A stretch of DNA of 28,816 nt, taken from contig CAYWNK010000047.1 of NCBI GenBank assembly GCA_964459495.1, positions 1-28,816 on the forward strand. The letters run 5' to 3'. This DNA comes from CAYWNK01 sp964459495. GTDB taxonomy: Bacteria; Planctomycetota; UBA1135; GCA-002686595. Below the pieces are notes generated by a model. The model saw only the letters and a list, made by a program, of their open reading frames with translations, did no database searches and was not told the origin of the DNA. A program made the position numbers and the translations under genes. The stretch's first letter is position 1; every line of letters starts with the position of its first letter. Positions 1 to 6,698 of this stretch are shown in pieces.

Positions 1-752
1 CCCCTCTCATCGCCGGCAACTGGAAGATGAACCTCGACCGCCGGTCCGCCCTGGACCTGGTGGCAGCGATCCGTACGCGACTGGAAGGGGCGAGCGGCGT
101 GGACGTCGCGGTCTACCCCCCGGCCGTCTACCTGGACGAGGTTGTGCGGGCCGCGTCGGGTTCGTCCCTGTCGGTGGGCGCGCAGGATTGCTGCGATCAG
201 GCGAGTGGAGCCTTCACCGGCGAGATCGCAGCCGACATGGTGAAAGATGTCGGCGCCACCTCGGTGCTGGTGGGCCATTCTGAACGGCGTCACGTCTATG
301 GGGAAGACGACGCCCGCGTGCGCGCCAAGCTCGACCAGGCGCTCACCTCGGGGCTCGACGTGGTGCTGTGCATCGGTGAGACCCTCGAGCAGCGCGAAGC
401 AGGCCAGACGGAGTCCATCTGCTCCACCCAGCTGCAGGCGGGACTGCAGGGCCTGGACCCCCGTCACCTCGGCCGCCTGACCCTGGCCTATGAACCGGTC
501 TGGGCGATTGGCACCGGACAGGTTGCCACTCCCCAGCAGGCTGGCGAGGTGCACATGTACCTGCGGGGCGTGCTCGCCGGCATGTTCGACGAGGCGGCCT
601 CTCGCGTCATGCGCATCCTCTACGGCGGCAGTGTCAAGGCTTCCAACGCCGCCGAACTGCTCGCCGTCCCGGACATCGACGGTGCCCTGGTGGGGGGAGC
701 TTCCCTCAGCGCCGACGGATTCCTGCCTCTCATCGACGCCGGCGCCCAATAG
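1..752 (+). CDS. tpiA: Triose-phosphate isomerase, 5' end cut off by the window
   Basis: This enzyme interconverts dihydroxyacetone phosphate and glyceraldehyde 3-phosphate in glycolysis and gluconeogenesis, in the cytoplasm. The reading frame is open from base 3 and gives PLIAGNWKMNL, the classic N-terminal strand with the substrate-binding Asn and Lys, so the true start lies just left of the window and the ATG at 27 is internal. Counting from that ATG, the catalytic His is near residue 84 (VGHSERR) and the catalytic Glu near 156 (YEPVWAIGTG). The phosphate-gripping YGGSV and LVGGASL loops follow. All key residues are present and the length suits a full TIM barrel. It probably heads the plus-strand run with secG, 76 bases downstream; in many bacteria pgk lies upstream, which cannot be seen here. 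Confidence 0.97.
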   Translation, partial: PLIAGNWKMNLDRRSALDLVAAIRTRLEGASGVDVAVYPPAVYLDEVVRAASGSSLSVGAQDCCDQASGAFTGEIAADMVKDVGATSVLVGHSERRHVYGEDDARVRAKLDQALTSGLDVVLCIGETLEQREAGQTESICSTQLQAGLQGLDPRHLGRLTLAYEPVWAIGTGQVATPQQAGEVHMYLRGVLAGMFDEAASRVMRILYGGSVKASNAAELLAVPDIDGALVGGASLSADGFLPLIDAGAQ

Positions 753-828
753 CCCGAGTTCGCCCATCCGACCCGGGTTCGCCTGAAACACAGCGCCCCG
801 CCGCTCCCAAGAACAGAACAGAATCGCC

Positions 829-1122
829 ATGGATATCCTCAATACGCTCCTCTACGTGGTCTTCGTCTTCGCCGCGATCGTGCTCACGGTCGTCATCCTC
901 CTGCAGGAGGGCAAGGGCGGTGGCTTTGGCGACGCGCTCGGTACCGCCGGGCAGCAGACCTTCGGGGTCAAGGCCTCTGGCATCCACCGCTTCACCGCGG
1001 GCCTCTGCCTTGTCTTCCTGGGCAGCGCCATCGCCATTCACCTGATCAACAAGAGCCTTTCGTCCAGCTCGATCGTCGGCAACGAGAGCGTGCTGAGCAT
1101 CCCGGCGGACAGCGATCAGTGA
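829..1122 (+). CDS. secG: Preprotein translocase subunit SecG
   Basis: SecG is the small accessory subunit of the SecYEG protein-export channel in the inner membrane. The 97-residue product has the family layout: a first membrane helix (about residues 5-25), a short cytoplasmic loop with LLQEGKGGGFGDALG and a nearby TAGQQTFG stretch, and a second helix (about 58-77). The Gly-rich loop after LLQ is the SecG signature. No clear Shine-Dalgarno sequence precedes the ATG. The tpiA-secG neighbourhood is common in bacteria and supports the call. Its stop overlaps the GTG start of the next gene by three bases of a GTGA, so the two are probably translated together. Confidence 0.93.
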   Translation: MDILNTLLYVVFVFAAIVLTVVILLQEGKGGGFGDALGTAGQQTFGVKASGIHRFTAGLCLVFLGSAIAIHLINKSLSSSSIVGNESVLSIPADSDQ

Positions 1123-2021
1123 CCGGCCGTCCCGTCCGGTCCATGACCGGGTTCGGTGCGGCTGAGCGCCAGCGGGACACCGGGTCGGGAACGTTGACCG
1201 CCCGCGCGGAGCTGCGGACGGTCAACCATCGCCACCTGCTCGTCAAGCTACGGCTGCCCGCCGAGGTGGCGGGTCTTGAGGCAAAGGTGGAGGGGCTCGT
1301 CCGCGAGCGGCTTACGCGGGGCACGCTGAACGGGGCGCTGGTCATCGAACGCTCCGGAGGCGAGGCCCAGGCGGGTTTCGACGTCGAGCTGGCGAAGGCC
1401 TACGCGGCAGGCGCAGCTGACCTGGCGATTGCCTCGGGCGTGGAGGGTCCATTGACTCTGGATGGACTGCTTCGTCTTCCGGGGGTCGTTGCTGGCCGGC
1501 AGGTCGAGGGTAGCGAAGCGGAGCTGCCCGATCTGGTCCTCGAGGTGATCGGAGCGGCCCTGGACGAGCTGTCTGGGATGCGCGAGCACGAGGGGGCGGC
1601 CATGGTGGCGGATCTGCGCCAGAACGCGGACGTGGTCGCGGGCCAAGTGCAGTCGATCTCCGAGCGCATGCCCGTAGCGGTGGCCGAGCACCAAGCGAAG
1701 CTACAGGAGCGTGTCGCCGTACTGCTCGGCGAAGCGCACCAGGTCTCGCCTACGGATCTCGCCCGTGAGGTCGCCGTCCTGGCCGATCGCATGGACGTGG
1801 CCGAAGAGGTCAGCCGGCTGCGCGCGCACCTCGACCAGCTTGAGGGGCTGCTGAGCGCGGGTGGGGCGGTGGGGCGCAAACTCGACTTCCTGGTGCAGGA
1901 ATTCCTACGCGAGGCGAATACCATCGGGTCGAAGTGCTCAGACGCACAGGTGGCTCACCACGTGGTTGAGCTCAAGGCCCACATCGAGCGCCTGCGGGAG
2001 CAGGTTCAGAACATCGAATAG
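1119..2021 (+). CDS. yicC: YicC/YloC-family endoribonuclease
   Basis: This is a 300-residue member of the YicC/YloC family of RNA-cleaving proteins. The family hallmarks are visible: SMTGFG near the N-terminus, the RTVNHRHLLVKLRLP segment, and REANTIGSKCSD near the C-terminus (the DUF1732 part). The GTG at 1119 overlaps the secG stop. An in-frame ATG at 1143 would begin exactly at MTGFG, but family members usually carry a few residues before that motif, so 1119 is preferred. Family knowledge supports a role in RNA turnover or stress; the exact substrate in this organism cannot be inferred. It lies between secG and gmk, and yicC-gmk is a widely conserved pair. Confidence 0.93.
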   Translation: MTGRPVRSMTGFGAAERQRDTGSGTLTARAELRTVNHRHLLVKLRLPAEVAGLEAKVEGLVRERLTRGTLNGALVIERSGGEAQAGFDVELAKAYAAGAADLAIASGVEGPLTLDGLLRLPGVVAGRQVEGSEAELPDLVLEVIGAALDELSGMREHEGAAMVADLRQNADVVAGQVQSISERMPVAVAEHQAKLQERVAVLLGEAHQVSPTDLAREVAVLADRMDVAEEVSRLRAHLDQLEGLLSAGGAVGRKLDFLVQEFLREANTIGSKCSDAQVAHHVVELKAHIERLREQVQNIE

Positions 2022-2037
2022 CCGCCCGGAGGGCGTG

Positions 2038-2616
2038 ATGGCAGGGATGACGAACAAGGGCAAGATGCTGCTGATCTCAGGACCCTCGGGCTGTGGGAAA
2101 AGCACGATCTGCAAGCGGCTTCTGCAGGATCCGTTGGTCGAGTTCTCGGTGTCGGCCACGACCCGGGCTCCGCGCGCGGGCGAGGTCGACGGGCGGGACT
2201 ACCACTTCCTATCCACGTCCGATTTCCGTGCGCGCATCCAGACCGGGGAGTTCCTCGAGAGCGCGGAGGTCTACGGAAACATGTACGGCACCCTGCGCGA
2301 GCCGATGCGCAAGGCCATCGACGGGGGCCGGATCTACCTGGTCGAGATCGACGTGCAGGGCGCGCTGCAGCTCAAGGCCCTTGGCGAAGAGGGCGTCTAC
2401 GTGTTCGTGGCGCCGCCGGACTTCGAAGTGCTGCGTCAGCGTCTGACCGGCCGTGGCACCGAGACTCCCGAGGTCTTGGAGCGGCGTCTGCGCAAGGCCG
2501 AGGACGAGTACCGTGAGCGGGCGAAGTACGACCACGTCGTAGTCAACGACGACCTCGACCGTGCGGTGGCGGAGATCCGTGGCCTGGTGGGTCTCGTCGA
2601 GGAGTCGGCGAAGTGA
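2038..2616 (+). CDS. gmk: Guanylate kinase
   Basis: Guanylate kinase phosphorylates GMP to GDP with ATP, feeding GTP and dGTP pools. The 192-residue product carries the P-loop GPSGCGKST at residues 15-23, the GMP-binding SVSATTRAPRAGEVDGRDYHF region, and the later E-V-YGNMYGT segment. The open frame extends upstream into the yicC 3' end, but the ATG at 2038 has a good GGAGGG ribosome site five bases before it and gives the usual length. An ATG at 2047 is possible. The stop overlaps the GTG of the next gene (GTGA). In many bacteria rpoZ sits between gmk and the CoA genes; it is absent here. Confidence 0.95.
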   Translation: MAGMTNKGKMLLISGPSGCGKSTICKRLLQDPLVEFSVSATTRAPRAGEVDGRDYHFLSTSDFRARIQTGEFLESAEVYGNMYGTLREPMRKAIDGGRIYLVEIDVQGALQLKALGEEGVYVFVAPPDFEVLRQRLTGRGTETPEVLERRLRKAEDEYRERAKYDHVVVNDDLDRAVAEIRGLVGLVEESAK

Positions 2617-3155
2617 GTCAGGTTCTGCTGGCGGTCTCTGCATCCGTTTCGATCTACAAGGCCTGCGATTTGGCCAGCAAGCTGACCCAGGCCGGTCACC
2701 GCGTCCGCTGCGCTCTGACGGAAAACGCAGCGAGGCTGGTTTCGCCGCAGCTCTTCGCTGCCGTGACGGGGGAGAGCGCACAGGTTTCGGAGTGGGGCTC
2801 CGCCCGCCGCACGGCCATGGATCACATCGATCTGGCGCGCTGGGCGGATCTGGTGGTGGTTGCACCGGCGACCGCGAGCCTCTGCGCTCGCCTGGCTACG
2901 GGGCAGGGCGAAGATCTGGTCAGCACGGCGCTGCTCGCGGTGGAAACTGCGAAACCCCGCCTTCTTTGCCCGGCGATGAACCCGACGATGCTGGCCAACC
3001 CAGCCGTGGCCCGCAACCTGGCCCAGCTCGCGTCCGATGGCTGGGAGGTGCTTGAGCCAGGCACCGGTCACATGGCCTGTGGCGAGGCCGGCAGCGGCCG
3101 CCTCCCTGAGCCGGCCGATATCCTGGCCCGCGTGAGCGCGCGGCTCACCGAATGA
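2613..3155 (+). CDS. coaC: Phosphopantothenoylcysteine decarboxylase (stand-alone CoaC)
   Basis: This flavoprotein decarboxylates 4'-phosphopantothenoylcysteine to phosphopantetheine in coenzyme A synthesis. The 180-residue product is a complete HFCD-type domain: an SVSIYKA flavin-binding turn near residue 12, the active-site His in HIDLARWAD, the APATAS loop, PAMNPTM, and the GHMACGEAGSGR flap with the active Cys. In most bacteria this domain is the N-terminal half of a fused CoaBC protein. Here it stops, and a separate synthetase begins in the overlapping ATGA. The GTG start also overlaps the gmk stop, so gmk, coaC and coaB look translationally chained. Confidence 0.92.
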   Translation: MSQVLLAVSASVSIYKACDLASKLTQAGHRVRCALTENAARLVSPQLFAAVTGESAQVSEWGSARRTAMDHIDLARWADLVVVAPATASLCARLATGQGEDLVSTALLAVETAKPRLLCPAMNPTMLANPAVARNLAQLASDGWEVLEPGTGHMACGEAGSGRLPEPADILARVSARLTE

Positions 3156-3790
3156 GCGCTAGCCGGGTCCTGGTGAGTGCGGGGCCGACCCGTGAGTACG
3201 TCGATCCCGTGCGCTACCTATCAAACGAATCGAGCGGGCGCATGGGCTTTGCGATCGCCTCAGCTGCGGCGCAGGCCGGTCATTTGGTGACGCTGGTGGC
3301 GGGGCCGGTGCACCAGCCCACCCCGGCGGGTGTTCGACGCATCGACGTGGTCAGCGCCCTCGACATGTTGGCGGCGCTGGAGCACGAGCTCCCGACCGCC
3401 GATGCGCTGTTCATGGCGGCGGCGGTGGCTGACTACCGACCCGCGGTGCGGCACGCTGGCAAGTGGAAGGCGAAGGAGGCGGGCGGCGAAGCCAGGATTG
3501 ACCTCGTCGAGAATCCCGACATCCTGGCAACCCTGGCGCAGGTTCCTGGGGACCGCATGGTGGTTGGCTTTGCCCTGGAGACCTCCGACGGCGAGCGTCG
3601 CGCCCTCGCGAAAATGGAGCGCAAGCGCACGGACTACATCGTGCTCAACGGCGCCAGCGCGCTCAACGCGGCAGTCACGACAGTCACGATCCTAGGCCGG
3701 GACGGCAGCCGCGTTGTCCACGAGGACAAGGCCAAGGAGTGGGTCGCCCAACGCCTCATCGACCTGAAAGCGATCCGGAGGCGGGACTAG
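3152..3790 (+). CDS. coaB: Phosphopantothenate-cysteine ligase (stand-alone CoaB)
   Basis: This is the CTP-dependent ligase that joins cysteine to 4'-phosphopantothenate, the step before CoaC. The 212-residue product matches the C-terminal half of fused CoaBC: SAGPTREYVDPVRYLSNESSGRMG at the start, MAAAVADYRPA with the downstream KWKAKE, ENPDILATLAQ, VVGFALET, and KRTDYIVLNGAS. Its ATG overlaps the coaC stop by four bases, so the pair makes a two-protein version of CoaBC. The split is not an obvious sequencing frameshift: coaC has a proper C-terminus and stop, and coaB starts with its own ATG and short leader residues. A hairpin follows the stop. Confidence 0.92.
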   Translation: MSASRVLVSAGPTREYVDPVRYLSNESSGRMGFAIASAAAQAGHLVTLVAGPVHQPTPAGVRRIDVVSALDMLAALEHELPTADALFMAAAVADYRPAVRHAGKWKAKEAGGEARIDLVENPDILATLAQVPGDRMVVGFALETSDGERRALAKMERKRTDYIVLNGASALNAAVTTVTILGRDGSRVVHEDKAKEWVAQRLIDLKAIRRRD

Positions 3791-3811
3791 ATCTACCCTA
3801 ATCAGAGCCAA

Positions 3812-3841
3812 GCCCTCCCCCCGACTGCAGCTCGGAGGGGC
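3812..3841 (+). terminator. Possible terminator hairpin after coaB
   Basis: A GC-rich stem (CCCTCC at 3813-3818 pairing with GGAGGG at 3834-3839) lies about 20 bases after the coaB stop. No clean T-run follows, so an intrinsic terminator is only suggested. The position between coaB and the ftsK leader fits the end of the first transcription unit. Confidence 0.35.
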
Positions 3842-3932
3842 GCGTGGATCTGAATGCGGAGGATTTATTCCCGTCTCCGTGCCGCTTTCACCAGGTCCTT
3901 GGGGACCGGGCTTGAACCGGCCTGTGCAGGTT

Positions 3933-3960
3933 ACGACGATGGGCCTTCGGGCTCCGTCGT
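3933..3960 (+). promoter_or_regulatory. UUCG-capped hairpin in the ftsK leader
   Basis: ACGACG at 3933-3938 pairs perfectly with CGTCGT at 3955-3960. Inside, GGGCC pairs with GGCTC (one G-T) around a TTCG tetraloop at 3946-3949, with an AT bulge. UUCG loops are exceptionally stable in RNA. The hairpin ends 34 bases before the TTG start of ftsK, so it would lie in the ftsK mRNA leader if transcription begins upstream. Its function is not known: it could end transcription from coaB, stabilise the mRNA, or be chance in GC-rich DNA. Confidence 0.4.
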
Positions 3961-3994
3961 GGGGTCTTGAACCACCACAGGCACGAGGGGACCC

Positions 3995-6697
3995 TTGCCG
4001 GCGAAGAAGCGGAAATCCAAGGCGCGCGGGCGCGAGCAGGGGCGGGTCGGAGCTCTGATGAGCAGCTTCCTCTTCGGGCAGCCGCTGGACGAAGATACGG
4101 CCAGTCGGGTCCGCGAGCTGATGGGGCTTTTGCAGATCGGGCTGTTCATCTGGCTGCTCGTCAGCATGTCCAGCTACCACGAGCCCTACCACGAGGCTCC
4201 CGGGGGCGCGAACCTGGGCGGCAAGGTGGGGTTCTACTTGGCCCAGTGGGCGCTCTCGTTCATCGGCCTGTCGGGCTACCTCTTCGCGGTGCTGGGGATC
4301 TGCTGGGGCTTCGTGATCGTGGCCCGCAAGAGCATCGATCTGCCCGTGATCCGTACCGTGGGCGCGGCGTTCTTCGTGATGTCCTTCGCGTTCATCCTGG
4401 ACCTGGGCTTTGTCGAGCTGGAGGGGCGGGACGAGCTGGCCGGGCTCTCCAGCGGCCTGCCCCATGGACCAGGCGGCTGGCTGGCCTACGTGTGGAATCC
4501 AGTCCTCGTGGACCGCTTTGGGGACCCCGGTCTCTGGGTCCTGTTGCTCACGATGGCCCTGATTTCCTTTGCCCTGGCGACGGAGATGGCTTTCTACCCC
4601 GCCCTCTCCGCGTTCGGAGAGTGGGCGGCCGAGCGCCGGGAGCGCTGGGGCGAGGACCTGCTGCCGGCCCTCTGGGGCTGGACGAAGGACCTGATGGGCG
4701 GCCTGTGGGACTTCCTGCGAGGGGCGGACCTGGAGCCGGTGACGGCTGGCGCGAAGGCCAAAGCGAAGTCGAAGGCGAAGGCGAAGAAGAAGCCGGCGGC
4801 TAAGAAGAAGGCGGCGCCCAAGAAGCCCAAAAAGAAGCCCGAGCCCGAGCCCGAGGAGGAAGAGGACGAGCTCGAGGACGACGAATACGAGTACGAGTAC
4901 GAGTACGAAGACGAGGAGGAAGAAGAGGAGGACGAGGATCCTGGGGCGGAGGACGAGGAGTACGAATACGAGGACGAGGACGAGGAGGAAGAAGACGAGG
5001 AGGACGAGGAGTACGAGGAGGACGAGTACGAAGAGGATGACGTCGAGGTCGTCCCGCCCGCCAAGTCCGGCAAGAAGGCAAAGCCCAAGCCCGGCCTGCT
5101 GGCCAAGATGGCCGCAGGTGCCGCGGGCGCCGCGGGCGCAGCCGCCGCGAAGGCTCGGACGACTTCCTTCAACACCGCGGCCTACGATCCACCGACGCCT
5201 CCCCCCGGACCCTGGACTCTGCCCAGCCTCGACCTACTCGAGGCGCCTGAAGAGGGACAGGGGCTCGATCGCGACTTCCTCGAGAAGTGCGCGGACGACC
5301 TAGAAAACGCCCTGAAGAGCTTCCGCGTCGACGCGGAGGTGGTGGGGGCACAGGTCGGTCCCGCGGTGATCATGTTCGAGTTGACCGTCGCCCAAGGAAC
5401 ACGCATGAACCGCGTGACGGCCCTCAGCCAGGAGATCGCAGCCACCCTGCGGGCGCGCTCCGTGCGGATCATTGCGCCAATTCCGGGCAAGTCGACCGTC
5501 GGGATCGAGGTGCCGAACAAGACGCGGCGCACGGTGCGCATGTCCGAGCTCGTTACCCAAAAGGCTTACGAGAAGAAGCACTATGCGCTGCCCCTGTTCC
5601 TGGGCATGGACGCGGAGGGCACGCCGATCGTCGAGGATCTGGCGCGCATGCCGCACCTGCTGATCGCGGGTACGACGGGCTCCGGTAAGTCGGTTTGCAT
5701 CAACACCATCGTGGCCAGCCTGCTGCTCACGCGCTCGCCCCACGATGTGCGCCTGATTCTGGTCGACCCCAAGATGGTCGAGCTCATGATGTTCCACCAG
5801 GTGCCGCACCTGGAGTTGCCCGTCGTTACCGACATGTCCCACGCCACCAACGTGCTGCAGTGGGCTGTCGAGAAGATGGAGGCGCGCTACGAGCTGTTCA
5901 AGGATGCTGGCGTCAAGAACATCAAGACCTACAACAACCTGGGTGAGGACAAGCTCCGTGAGCGCTTGGGCGAGGACTTCAACGAAGAGCGGACGCCCCG
6001 CCACGTGCCCTACATCGTGCTGATCATCGACGAGATGGCAGATCTCATGATGCAGTCGAAGAAGGAGGCGGAGAACGGCATCACTCGCCTGGCTCAGAAG
6101 TCGCGTGCGGTCGGCATCCACGTGATCGTGGCCACCCAACGGCCGTCGACCGACGTCATCACAGGCGTCATCAAGGGCAACCTGCCCACCCGGATCGCCT
6201 TCCAGGTGGCTTCCAAGATCGACAGCCGCGTCATCCTCGACACGTCCGGGGCCGAGAAATTGCTGGGCCAGGGCGACATGCTCTACAACCCGCCGCAGTC
6301 CTCCACCATCAGCCGCGTTCAGGGCGCCCTGGTTGAGGATCACGAGCTGCAGGCCATCGTCGATTTCGTCACGAAGGAATCGCCGCAAACCTTCAATCAG
6401 GAGCTCGTGCAGGTGGCAACCGGTTCCGCGCTCCCCGGCACGACGAGCCAGGGCGGCGAAAAGGTCGATCCGCTATTCAACGATGCGGTCACGGTAGTCC
6501 TGCGATCGAAGCGCGGCTCAGCGAGCCTGCTTCAGCGGGCGATGCAGATCGGTTACACCCGCGCGTCACGGCTCATCGACCAGATGACCGACGCCGGTAT
6601 TCTGGGCGAGCACCAGGGATCCAAATCCCGCGAGATTCACATGACTCTCGAGGACTGGGAAGAAAACCTCGCCAACATCGAGCAGGGGGAAAGCTGA
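3995..6697 (+). CDS. ftsK: DNA translocase FtsK
   Basis: FtsK is the septum-anchored ATPase that pumps chromosome termini apart at division and activates Xer recombination. The 900-residue product has, in order: a Lys/Arg-rich start; four membrane segments (about residues 40-200); a Lys/Ala stretch; an extreme Glu/Asp/Tyr tract (about 282-353); the alpha/beta motor with Walker A GTTGSGKS (about 559-566), Walker B LIIDEMADLMM (about 675-685), ATQRPSTDVITG, and GAEKLLGQGDMLY; and a C-terminal gamma winged helix (from about 824) with LLQRAMQIGYTRASRLIDQM. The TTG at 3995 has GAGGGG four bases before it. An in-frame ATG at 4058 is an alternative start that would drop the basic N-terminus. A second FtsK-like gene begins one base after the stop. 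Confidence 0.96.
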   Translation: MPAKKRKSKARGREQGRVGALMSSFLFGQPLDEDTASRVRELMGLLQIGLFIWLLVSMSSYHEPYHEAPGGANLGGKVGFYLAQWALSFIGLSGYLFAVLGICWGFVIVARKSIDLPVIRTVGAAFFVMSFAFILDLGFVELEGRDELAGLSSGLPHGPGGWLAYVWNPVLVDRFGDPGLWVLLLTMALISFALATEMAFYPALSAFGEWAAERRERWGEDLLPALWGWTKDLMGGLWDFLRGADLEPVTAGAKAKAKSKAKAKKKPAAKKKAAPKKPKKKPEPEPEEEEDELEDDEYEYEYEYEDEEEEEEDEDPGAEDEEYEYEDEDEEEEDEEDEEYEEDEYEEDDVEVVPPAKSGKKAKPKPGLLAKMAAGAAGAAGAAAAKARTTSFNTAAYDPPTPPPGPWTLPSLDLLEAPEEGQGLDRDFLEKCADDLENALKSFRVDAEVVGAQVGPAVIMFELTVAQGTRMNRVTALSQEIAATLRARSVRIIAPIPGKSTVGIEVPNKTRRTVRMSELVTQKAYEKKHYALPLFLGMDAEGTPIVEDLARMPHLLIAGTTGSGKSVCINTIVASLLLTRSPHDVRLILVDPKMVELMMFHQVPHLELPVVTDMSHATNVLQWAVEKMEARYELFKDAGVKNIKTYNNLGEDKLRERLGEDFNEERTPRHVPYIVLIIDEMADLMMQSKKEAENGITRLAQKSRAVGIHVIVATQRPSTDVITGVIKGNLPTRIAFQVASKIDSRVILDTSGAEKLLGQGDMLYNPPQSSTISRVQGALVEDHELQAIVDFVTKESPQTFNQELVQVATGSALPGTTSQGGEKVDPLFNDAVTVVLRSKRGSASLLQRAMQIGYTRASRLIDQMTDAGILGEHQGSKSREIHMTLEDWEENLANIEQGES

Positions 6698-6698
6698 C

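Noticed and set aside
5300..6388. A 362-codon minus-strand frame under the FtsK motor
   Set aside because: High GC leaves long empty frames; the plus strand has clear FtsK motifs throughout this part.
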